Assembly: GCA_037132075.1 (NCBI GenBank)
Contig: JBAXPV010000033.1
Coordinates: 1 to 40,626 of the forward strand
From: JBAXPV01 sp037132075
GTDB taxonomy: Bacteria; Bacteroidota; Bacteroidia; Bacteroidales; CAIXZF01
Direction: 5' to 3'
DNA length: 40,626 nt
This document shows positions 34,074-40,626 of this stretch, piece after piece (position 1 is the first letter of the stretch; the number at the start of each line of letters is the position of its first letter). The translations under genes were made by a program, and so were the position numbers. The notes under the pieces were generated by a model. It had not been told where the DNA came from. It worked only from the letters and a program-made list of their open reading frames with translations, and ran no database searches.

Positions 34074-34991
34074 CTAATCCCCATTCTCCACCACCCTGAT
34101 CTCCACCCTCCGATTCATACTCCTGTCCTCTTCAGTCTTTTCATCCTTTATCAGCCGGATCTTGCCGCCAAATCCACGGTAGGAGAGGCGTGAGGCTTCA
34201 ATTCCCTGGTAGATAAGCTGTTCATAGATATAGTGAGCACGCGCTACAGAAAGATCGAGCTGCCCGGTCCCGTTGTCATAACCATCCACACTGATGCTGT
34301 CACAACATATATGGCCTTCTATCGAGATTTTGAGTCCGGGGTTTTTGTGGAGAATAGAAACGAGTCTTTGCACCGTAGGGTAGGAGGAAGGCAGCAATGT
34401 ATGCTGACCACCGTTGAAATTCAGGTTATCCAGGATGATTTTATCACCTGTTTTTAAGGTTTTGGCATCGACAGTGCTCAGCTTGACCGCTACTTTATTG
34501 TCAGCTTGTGCCTCTTTCACCGGCTCTTGGGCTTTTGGTTTCAGGACTTTTGGAACCGGCTTCTTCCCGACCAGCCAGCCGACAACAACATCGACCCTCC
34601 GGTGTTCGGGGACACCTTTGTCCTTTTTGTTTTTTGTGATGCCGCTCAAAGCGCCTCTGCCACCGCATTCGCTCACCCGGGTGGTGTCGAAGCCTTTGGT
34701 GGCAAGGTATTTCTTGACCTTATTGGCTCTTTCCACCGACAAATCCACATTATGCGGGTTGGTGCCCAGGAAATCGGCATAGCCAGTGATGGAAATCTTA
34801 ACCTTTTTGCTGCGATTCAGCATCAGCAGGATAGAATCGAGCTTTTTCTGATGACTGGCTTCGAGCTCGGTTTTATCAATAGGATAAAAAAGTTTGACGG
34901 TGTCATAGCGGATATCCTGTGCGAAAATGTTGACGTTGATGATTGCCAGGGAAAATATAAGGTACAGGCGAAGGTTTATTTCTTTTTTCAA
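34074..34991 (-). CDS. Exported protein with two tandem OmpA-like domains
   Basis: About 305 residues. I start at TTG 34991, which gives the signal peptide LRLYLIFSLAIINVNIFAQ; a longer frame from 35030 would begin in intergenic repeat DNA and is rejected. The protein has two OmpA C-terminal-like, peptidoglycan-binding domains joined by a Pro/Lys-rich linker (KPVPKVLKPKAQEPVKEA). Domain 1 has KISITGYADFLGTN and LSVERANKVKKYL. Domain 2 has KISIEGHICCDS and LSVARAHYIYEQL, with the second acidic site shifted. The Asp/Arg pair used to hold diaminopimelate is clear in domain 1 and less so in domain 2. Two such domains with no barrel or lipobox suggest a periplasmic peptidoglycan-binding protein. 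Octamer repeats flank the gene. Confidence 0.85.
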   Translation of the reverse strand: MKKEINLRLYLIFSLAIINVNIFAQDIRYDTVKLFYPIDKTELEASHQKKLDSILLMLNRSKKVKISITGYADFLGTNPHNVDLSVERANKVKKYLATKGFDTTRVSECGGRGALSGITKNKKDKGVPEHRRVDVVVGWLVGKKPVPKVLKPKAQEPVKEAQADNKVAVKLSTVDAKTLKTGDKIILDNLNFNGGQHTLLPSSYPTVQRLVSILHKNPGLKISIEGHICCDSISVDGYDNGTGQLDLSVARAHYIYEQLIYQGIEASRLSYRGFGGKIRLIKDEKTEEDRSMNRRVEIRVVENGD

Positions 34992-35043
34992 CACAAAGGT
35001 CACAAAGTAGACAAAGAGATTTTCAAACATTAATATTTTCGAT

Positions 35044-35131
35044 TTCAGAATTCAGAATTCAGAATTTCGCACAGTCGCCCAGTCACCCCTTCAATTGGTA
35101 TATTGAGAATTGGTAAATTGGTATATTGAAT
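35044..35131. repeat. Short repeats upstream of the OmpA-family gene
   Basis: A TTCAGAATTC unit is repeated about two and a half times (35044-35065), octamer-like CAGTCGCC/CAGTCACC follows (about 35072-35089), then TTGGTATATTGAGAATTGG-type AT-rich words to 35131. Low complexity, no coding role. Confidence 0.55.
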
Positions 35132-36078
35132 TAAATCTTCTCTTTATCATACGCCCGCAATATCTTCCCAACCAGCCTGTGTCGGATAATATCACTCTCA
35201 TCCAGCATAATGATATCAATGCCGGGAATGTCTTTCAGGATACGCATCGAATGAACGAGGCCTGAGCTCTGATTTCTCGGCAGGTCGATCTGGGTGATGT
35301 CGCCGGTGACGATAAACTTGGCAGATTTCCCCATACGGGTGAGGAACATTTTTAGCTGGCTTTCGGTTGCATTTTGGGCTTCATCGAGGATGACGACGGC
35401 GTTGTCGAGTGTTCGGCCACGCATAAAAGCAAGTGGAGCGATCTCTATTGTATTGTCTTCCAGGAAGGTAAGGAGCTTCTGTTGGGGAAGCATATCACGC
35501 AAAGCATCATACAAGGGCTGGAGATAAGGATCGAGTTTATCGCGCAGGTCACCGGGAAGGAAACCCAGGTTTTCGCCGGCTTCCACTGCAGGGCGTGTGA
35601 GCACGATTCGTTTTACTTCTTTGTTTTTCAGGGCCCTGACCGCCAATGCCACAGCCGTATAGGTCTTTCCGCTGCCGGCAGGTCCTATTGCAATCAACAG
35701 GTCATTGTCATTGTAGCTGGCCACCATTCGTTGTTGGTTGCGGGTCCGGGCTTTGATGAGATTTCCTTCACGGCCATGAACCAAAATGTCATCTCCCTGC
35801 ATCTGTGGGACAGCCACGTCATCTTCATCTGCCTTTAAAATCATAGTGACATCAGAATGACCGACTTTGCCGAACCTGTCGAAATGCATCAGCAAAAGAT
35901 TAAATTTCTCTTCAAAAAGAAGCATGTCTTTCTCTTCGCCGATCACCTTAACCATTTCCCCCCTGGCGATGATTTTCAGTCGCGGAAAAAATGCCCTGAG
36001 TTCATCGAGGTTCGCATCGTTCACACCAAAGATGTCAACAGGGTTGTAGGGGTCAAGGCTGAGGATTTTTTCGTTCAT
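35131..36078 (-). CDS. phoH: PhoH-family ATPase
   Basis: A 315-residue cytoplasmic PhoH-family P-loop protein. An N-terminal KH-like part precedes the Walker A loop GPAGSGKT (132-139). LTRPAVEAGENLGFLPGDL, the Walker B stretch VVILDEAQNATESQLKMFL and FIVTGDITQIDLP follow. Family members are implicated in RNA metabolism, but the function is not firm. It starts with ATG at 36078, divergent from a SAM hydrolase gene, and shares overlapping promoters with it. Confidence 0.95.
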   Translation of the reverse strand: MNEKILSLDPYNPVDIFGVNDANLDELRAFFPRLKIIARGEMVKVIGEEKDMLLFEEKFNLLLMHFDRFGKVGHSDVTMILKADEDDVAVPQMQGDDILVHGREGNLIKARTRNQQRMVASYNDNDLLIAIGPAGSGKTYTAVALAVRALKNKEVKRIVLTRPAVEAGENLGFLPGDLRDKLDPYLQPLYDALRDMLPQQKLLTFLEDNTIEIAPLAFMRGRTLDNAVVILDEAQNATESQLKMFLTRMGKSAKFIVTGDITQIDLPRNQSSGLVHSMRILKDIPGIDIIMLDESDIIRHRLVGKILRAYDKEKI

Positions 36079-36112
36079 AAAGAGAGTTTAGCGGATGTTA
36101 TGCTTTTAGAGC

Positions 36113-36141
36113 TTGGGATTGTTATATTTATAGTACTTTTG
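36113..36141 (+). promoter_or_regulatory. Promoter of the SAM hydrolase gene
   Basis: TTG (36113-36115) and TACTTTTG (36134-36141) are 18 bases apart, an exact Bacteroidota pair. The start codon is 30 bases after the -7 element. Confidence 0.65.
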
Positions 36142-36146
36142 AGAAG

Positions 36147-36178
36147 CAAAAGTATACATTTTTGTAAGATTATGGCAA
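36147..36178 (-). promoter_or_regulatory. Promoter of phoH, overlapping the opposite promoter
   Basis: On the minus strand TTG (36178-36176) and TACTTTTG (36154-36147) are 21 bases apart. The two -7 elements are exact inverted repeats with a 5-base gap, and this TTG lies inside the first codons of the SAM hydrolase gene. Confidence 0.55.
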
Positions 36179-36960
36179 TCATCACGCTGACAAGCGATTG
36201 GGGGAGTGGCGACCATTACGCCGGGGCAGTAAAAGGAGCAATTCTTTCACTGTTGCCGGATGTGACTCTGGTCGATATCACCCATCATATTCCTCCATAC
36301 AACCTTTCCCATGCATCCTTTGTGGTAAGAAACGCTTACAAGAGCTTTCCCAAAGGTACAATTCATATCATCGATGTGTGTTCTGATGCATCCATTGAAT
36401 CGCCTCATACGGTGATCCTGGCTGACGGACAGTATTTTATCGGTGCTGACAATGGCATATTCTCCCTGATCTTCGACAAAGCGCCTGAGCGTATCGTTGA
36501 AATCGATATCATGCAGGACTCACCCTATTTTACCTTTTCGGCCCGTGATGTCTTTGCCAAGGTAGCAGCACATATCGCCATGGGGAATGACCTGGCAGGA
36601 TTGGGTCGTGACAGGCCGAAAATAAAGCAGATGAATCATTTTTCGCCTGTCGTAGAGAAAGATGTCATTCGGGGGAAAGTCATTTATATTGATAGTTATG
36701 AGAATGTTTTCGTAAACATCACTGAGACTTTATTTCGGGAAGTCGGCAAGGGTCGGCCTTTTACGATCTCGATCCGCAATCCTGTTGACCAGGTGAAAAG
36801 GATCAGTACTGCTTACAGCGACGTGGGAGAGGCAGAGATCATAGCGATATTCAGCTCATCAGGCTATCTGGAGGTCGGGCTGAACCGTTCGAATGCAAGC
36901 AGTTTATTGGGTTTGAATCCGGATGATATGGTGCGGATAGAATTCCACGAAAAACCGTAA
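36172..36960 (+). CDS. SAM hydroxide adenosyltransferase / hydrolase family (DUF62)
   Basis: A 262-residue protein of the family that cleaves S-adenosylmethionine to adenosine and methionine using water; the related chlorinases and fluorinases use halide. The N-terminus AIITLTSDWGSGDHYAGAVK carries the conserved Asp (D9). VTLVDITHHIPPYN, FPKGTIHIIDVCSDAS and FIGADNGIFSLIF follow, then a C-terminal domain (GKVIYIDSYENVFVNIT, AIFSSSGYLEVGLNRSNAS). I start at ATG 36172: the frame is open back to 35857, but that part is antisense to phoH. A promoter directly precedes it. gldF follows 25 bases later, so it is probably co-transcribed with the gld genes. Confidence 0.92.
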   Translation: MAIITLTSDWGSGDHYAGAVKGAILSLLPDVTLVDITHHIPPYNLSHASFVVRNAYKSFPKGTIHIIDVCSDASIESPHTVILADGQYFIGADNGIFSLIFDKAPERIVEIDIMQDSPYFTFSARDVFAKVAAHIAMGNDLAGLGRDRPKIKQMNHFSPVVEKDVIRGKVIYIDSYENVFVNITETLFREVGKGRPFTISIRNPVDQVKRISTAYSDVGEAEIIAIFSSSGYLEVGLNRSNASSLLGLNPDDMVRIEFHEKP

Positions 36961-36985
36961 TTTCGCGCCCTCTTAATAACATCTC

Positions 36986-37723
36986 ATGTTCACACTCTTC
37001 AAAAAAGAGCTTACCACTTTTCTAAGTTCCCTGATCGGGTATGTCGTTATTTCGATATTCCTATTGACAATGGGGCTTTTTCTCTGGGTGTTTCCAATGG
37101 ATTTTAACATCCTGGATGCTGGCTATGCCAACCTCGACGGTCTTTTCATGCTGGCTCCTTTCGTTTTTCTCTTCCTGATCCCGGCTGTCACCATGAGGTC
37201 ATTTGCAGATGAAAAGAAAAGCGGAACCCTCGAACTCTTGCTCACACAGCCCTTGACAGCGTTACAGGTGATCTTTGCGAAATACCTGGCCGGACTCGTT
37301 CTCGTGCTGTTTTCCTTGCTGCCCACCTTTATTTACATGGCCTCTGTTTATTGGTATGGCTTGCCCAAAGGAAACCTTGACACAGGCTCGCTTTGGGGTT
37401 CCTATATCGGGCTTTTCTTCCTGGGAGCCTCTATGGTTTCTATTGGTGTTTTTGTGTCGTCACTAACTGACAACCAGGTCATTGCCTTCATGGTGAGCCT
37501 TTTTCTATGCATGTTTGCCTACCTTGGCTTTGAATTCATTTATACACTCGACCTATTTGGCAAAGTCGACCTTTTTATCCGTTCCCTTGGGATCCAGGCA
37601 CATTACCTGTCGATGAGCCGTGGCGTCATCGACACCCGGGACCTGGTGTATTTTTTCAGTTTTATCGGGCTGTTCCTGCTGATGACGAAATTGTCATTGG
37701 AAAGCCGCAAATGGGAGAAATAA
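36986..37723 (+). CDS. gldF: Gliding-associated ABC transporter permease GldF
   Basis: A 245-residue inner-membrane protein of the ABC-2 permease type with six spans: LIGYVVISIFLLTMGLFLWV, LAPFVFLFLIPAVTMRSF (with the conserved EKKSGTLELLLTQPLTALQV after it), YLAGLVLVLFSLLPTF, GLFFLGASMVSIGVFV, VIAFMVSLFLCMFAYLG and FSFIGLFLLM. In Flavobacterium, GldA, GldF and GldG form an ABC transporter needed for gliding and T9SS-associated function. It is followed by gldG after one base, so the pair is one operon. The ATPase gldA is not in the window. Confidence 0.93.
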   Translation: MFTLFKKELTTFLSSLIGYVVISIFLLTMGLFLWVFPMDFNILDAGYANLDGLFMLAPFVFLFLIPAVTMRSFADEKKSGTLELLLTQPLTALQVIFAKYLAGLVLVLFSLLPTFIYMASVYWYGLPKGNLDTGSLWGSYIGLFFLGASMVSIGVFVSSLTDNQVIAFMVSLFLCMFAYLGFEFIYTLDLFGKVDLFIRSLGIQAHYLSMSRGVIDTRDLVYFFSFIGLFLLMTKLSLESRKWEK

Positions 37724-37724
37724 G

Positions 37725-39485
37725 ATGAGACTGAAAACGAAAATTGTCAACAAGAAAAGAGACATTCGCAAGCAGAATGTCATGCAGTTGGCGCTAAGCC
37801 TGTTGGCTATTGTGCTGATCAACCTGATCTCATTTTATTTATTTAGCAGGATCGACTTAACCTCGGAAAAACGTTATTCACTGTCTCCGGTAACCAAAGA
37901 CCTGATCCGTAATCTCGACGATATCGTTTATTTTAAGGTGTATCTCGACGGGGAGTTTCCTGCAGGCTTCAAACGCCTGCGTAATGAAACCCGGGAGATG
38001 CTGGATGAGCTTAGGGCTTACAATGGAAATATTGAATATGAATTTATCGATCCTTCCGCCATCAAGGACAAAAAAGACAGGAACAATCTCTATAGGTCAC
38101 TGGCCGGTAAAGGTCTTGAGCCGACCGAATTACAAGTAAAGACTGATGATGGCTCTTCGCAACAAATAATTTTCCCGGGTGCACTGGTGACCTATAAGGG
38201 CGTTGAGCTCCCTATGCAATTGCTTAATTCACAGGTAAATACAGCCCCTGAGGTCGTGTTGAACAGTTCTGTCCAGGCATTGGAGTATAACATCTCTTCG
38301 ACAATACGAAAACTGGCAAACCGCATGCATCAGAAGATTGCCTTTACACAGGGTCATGGTGAGTTGAAAGAAATCGAAGTTGGTGACATTACCCGTTCGC
38401 TCAGTGAGTTTTATGATGTTGAGCGCGTAAATCTTAATGGCCAGATAAGCAGCCTGACCGATCATGACATATCCGACAGCACCAAAGCCAGGCTTAGTAA
38501 TAAATATGCGGCCATTATCATCGCCAAGCCTGATTCAGCTTTCAATGAGAAGGATAAATTCATCATCGACCAGTATATCATGCATGGCGGGAAGGTGCTT
38601 TGGCTGATTGATCCCATCTCTGCCAGCATGGATAGCCTATCAAGAAGCGGAGAGACGATGGGACTGAAGAAGGATTTGAAGCTGGAAGATCAGTTGTTTC
38701 GTTATGGTGCCCGTCTTAATGCAAACCTTGTGATGGATCTTTCGGCCTGTCCGATCCCGATAAAAACTGGCGTCGTAGGAAATCAGCCTCAGTTTGAGTA
38801 TTTTCCATGGTATTTCTTTCCGATTGTCAGTTCTCACAGCAAGCATCCTATCGTAAACAATCTGAATTCATTAAGAGGTGAGTTTATGAGCAGCATCGAT
38901 ACAATCTCCGTACCTGGTGTGAAACAAACGATACTATTGACTTCCTCAGCCTATTCAAGGCTCGTTACAGCACCGGCTTTGATAAGCCTAAGATATCTAA
39001 AAAGAAAACCTGACCCAAGGATGTTTGGTGGCCCGCCTGCCTCAGTTGCCCTTTTGCTTGAGGGAACATTTCCCTCCTTGTATAAGAAGCGCATGGCTGC
39101 TGAAATTGCTGAAAATCCTGCCATGGGTTTCCTGGAAGAGAGTAAGCCTACAAAAATGCTGATTGTCAGCGATGGCGACATCATCCACAATTACTTCGAT
39201 AAAAACAGGAACATACCTTTGCCGTTGGGTTACGACAGGTATACACGTCAGACTTATGGCAACAGTGATTTTATCATGAATGCCATCAATTATCTCTGTG
39301 ACGATTCAGGACTGATCTCCGTCAGGGCACGCGACCTGAAGCTCAGGATGCTTGATTCAAGCCGGATTCGGGAGGACAAGCTGAAGCTACAACTTATCAA
39401 TGCTGTATTTCCAATCGTTTTACTTGTCCTTTTTGGTGTGGGAATGTCATGGCGACGTCGTAAAAAATATTCCAGCGTTTCATAA
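37725..39485 (+). CDS. gldG: Gliding-associated ABC transporter substrate-binding protein GldG
   Basis: A 586-residue protein with one N-terminal span (about 21-40, LALSLLAIVLINLISFYLF), a large extracytoplasmic part in the family layout (YSLSPVTKDLIRNLDDIVYF, KIAFTQGHGELKEIEVGD, GGKVLWLIDPISASMDSL, ILLTSSAYSRLV), and a C-terminal span (INAVFPIVLLVLFGVGMSW, then RRRKK). This matches the gliding-motility-associated GldG family. The next gene starts 10 bases after the stop. The close packing of gldF, gldG and a DUF4340-like gene supports co-transcription. Confidence 0.93.
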   Translation: MRLKTKIVNKKRDIRKQNVMQLALSLLAIVLINLISFYLFSRIDLTSEKRYSLSPVTKDLIRNLDDIVYFKVYLDGEFPAGFKRLRNETREMLDELRAYNGNIEYEFIDPSAIKDKKDRNNLYRSLAGKGLEPTELQVKTDDGSSQQIIFPGALVTYKGVELPMQLLNSQVNTAPEVVLNSSVQALEYNISSTIRKLANRMHQKIAFTQGHGELKEIEVGDITRSLSEFYDVERVNLNGQISSLTDHDISDSTKARLSNKYAAIIIAKPDSAFNEKDKFIIDQYIMHGGKVLWLIDPISASMDSLSRSGETMGLKKDLKLEDQLFRYGARLNANLVMDLSACPIPIKTGVVGNQPQFEYFPWYFFPIVSSHSKHPIVNNLNSLRGEFMSSIDTISVPGVKQTILLTSSAYSRLVTAPALISLRYLKRKPDPRMFGGPPASVALLLEGTFPSLYKKRMAAEIAENPAMGFLEESKPTKMLIVSDGDIIHNYFDKNRNIPLPLGYDRYTRQTYGNSDFIMNAINYLCDDSGLISVRARDLKLRMLDSSRIREDKLKLQLINAVFPIVLLVLFGVGMSWRRRKKYSSVS

Positions 39486-39495
39486 TATTTATTTC

Positions 39496-40545
39496 ATGCA
39501 AAAAAATCGCCTGATCATCCTTGCTGTTGCCGTATTGGCACTTGCGGCAGTATTGCTGTTGATAAGCCGTACCAACAGTACCTTTAGTAAAAAAGACCGG
39601 AATTTTGCCATTAGCGATACTGCGAATGTCACCCGGGTTTTTATGGCAGATATGTCCAAACACAGTGTCTTGCTCGAAAAAGTCGGGCCAACACAATGGA
39701 CGGTAAACAAAAATTATAAAGTCAGGCAGGATGCTATAAATATTTTACTAAAGACCCTGCTGAATGTCGAAGTCCTGGAACCCGTAGCCAAAGCAGGGAG
39801 GAATAATGTTGTGAAACGCCTCGCGGGTAATTCGGTTAAAGTGGAAGTTTATCAGCAGGTTTACAGGATTGATCTCTTTCATAAAATCAGGTTGTTCCCT
39901 CATGAAAAGTTGACCAAGGTGTATTATGTAGGCAGTCAGACGCAGGATAACCTGGGGACTTATATGTTGCTCGAAGGCTCAGAAAAACCGTTTATCACCT
40001 ACATGCCGGGATTCCGTGGTTTTATATCAATACGTTACAGTCCATACCCCGAGGATTGGCGGGAACATACCGTTTTTAACTATTCCATCAACCAGATCAA
40101 ATCAGTTGAGGTTGACTTTATGGAGATCCCTGCCTTTTCTGTAAAGCTTGAAAATGTCAATGACAGGAGCTTTCAGTTAAAATCGGTCTATACTGGAAAA
40201 GTGATTGCCCCATATGATACTTTAAAGGTGATAGATTTCTTAACCTCATTCAGTCACATCAATTTTGAGACACTTCTCAATGACCTGCCGAAGCATTATG
40301 TAGATTCAATAGTAAGGAGTAAGCCTTTTTACCAGATTGTCCTCACCGACAAGCAGGACAAAAAGGTCGTTGTCAAGACATATCACAAGAACAATCCCAA
40401 TGGTGGTTATGATGACAGCGGTAATAAGGTCTATTTTGATCAGGATCGCATGTATGCCAGCATTAATGATGGGAAAGATTTTGTGCTGATTCAGTTTTTT
40501 GTTTTCGATAATATTCTGAAGCCGATAGATTACTTTAAGTTTTAA
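39496..40545 (+). CDS. DUF4340-like membrane-anchored protein
   Basis: A 349-residue protein with an N-terminal anchor (LIILAVAVLALAAVLLLISR, about 6-25) and an extracytoplasmic remainder resembling DUF4340: VTRVFMADMSKHSVLLEKVG followed by WTVNKNYKVRQDAINILLKT, then YYVGSQTQDNLGTYMLLEGS. I start at ATG 39496; a longer frame overlapping gldG from 39400 is rejected. Its tight spacing after gldG suggests it belongs to the same gliding operon. DUF4340 proteins are often found beside GldG-like proteins, but function is not established. Confidence 0.82.
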   Translation: MQKNRLIILAVAVLALAAVLLLISRTNSTFSKKDRNFAISDTANVTRVFMADMSKHSVLLEKVGPTQWTVNKNYKVRQDAINILLKTLLNVEVLEPVAKAGRNNVVKRLAGNSVKVEVYQQVYRIDLFHKIRLFPHEKLTKVYYVGSQTQDNLGTYMLLEGSEKPFITYMPGFRGFISIRYSPYPEDWREHTVFNYSINQIKSVEVDFMEIPAFSVKLENVNDRSFQLKSVYTGKVIAPYDTLKVIDFLTSFSHINFETLLNDLPKHYVDSIVRSKPFYQIVLTDKQDKKVVVKTYHKNNPNGGYDDSGNKVYFDQDRMYASINDGKDFVLIQFFVFDNILKPIDYFKF

Positions 40546-40626
40546 GAACCCCACCCTGCCCTCCCCAATCTATAATGGCGCTAACATAGTATTATTATTT
40601 ATATTTTTTATAGTTGCCAAGTTTAG
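40546..40626. other. Right edge, 81 bases, nothing supported
   Basis: Short non-coding stretch after the DUF4340-like gene. It is AT-rich near the end (TATTTTTTATAG). No complete element, hairpin or gene start is identified before the window ends. Confidence 0.6.

Noticed and set aside
34506..35033. 175-residue plus-strand open frame over the OmpA-family gene
   Set aside because: It is antisense to the OmpA-domain protein and arises from its codon pattern.
35857..36171. N-terminal extension of the SAM hydrolase frame
   Set aside because: The 105 codons are antisense to phoH, and the family start and promoter both point to the ATG at 36172.
39400..39495. N-terminal extension of the DUF4340-like frame
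   Set aside because: It overlaps the end of gldG, and the ATG at 39496 gives a normal membrane anchor.

Overview
The window is a chromosomal stretch of a Bacteroidota bacterium. The evidence is two surface proteins ending in type IX secretion (T9SS) sorting domains, the gliding genes gldF and gldG, a TonB receptor with a carboxypeptidase-regulatory-like N-terminus, few Shine-Dalgarno sites, and several promoters of the Bacteroidota type (TTG near -33, TAnnTTTG near -7). Genus cannot be fixed from sequence alone. I see no integrase, transposase, phage gene, CRISPR array, tRNA or rRNA.

Layout. 1-3509: 3' part of a giant repeat-rich secreted protein with dockerin-like and cohesin-like modules and a T9SS tail, followed by a strong terminator. 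3777-7012 (minus): an orphan PqqD-like protein, an OPT-family oligopeptide transporter and rsmG. 7125-8096: secreted glucosaminidase with LysM repeats. 8105-12347 (minus): a tightly packed operon of glycosyltransferase, purD, a 62-residue membrane protein, a polytopic membrane protein and rnhB. 12488-17592 (plus): polysaccharide assembly genes (flippase, two tandem chain-length regulators, O-antigen polymerase/ligase). 17582-22481: methyltransferase, UbiD-family decarboxylase, ornithine aminotransferase and an exported superoxide dismutase. 22536-25675 (minus): a translationally coupled TonB receptor and its partner protein. 25790-28258 (minus): rpmB, cinA, a double UspA protein. 28543-29421: SirB1-like protein. 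29502-33440 (minus): a T9SS-exported beta-propeller-repeat protein and purC. 33441-34073: a repeat-filled intergenic region. 34074-36078 (minus): a tandem-OmpA-domain protein and phoH. 36172-40545 (plus): SAM hydrolase, gldF, gldG and a DUF4340-like protein.

How it fits together. Much of the region concerns the cell envelope: secreted T9SS cargo, gliding-associated ABC transporter parts, lipopolysaccharide-type polysaccharide assembly, peptidoglycan binding and cleavage, and a TonB receptor. Housekeeping genes (rsmG, rnhB, purD, purC, rpmB, rocD) are interleaved.

The least explained material is non-coding. It comprises a 15-bp dyad-containing tandem repeat upstream of a 26-codon ORF with an excellent ribosome binding site (33680-33851), an octanucleotide G-quadruplex-capable repeat beside the OmpA gene, several scattered intergenic repeat families, and overlapping face-to-face promoters between phoH and the SAM hydrolase gene.
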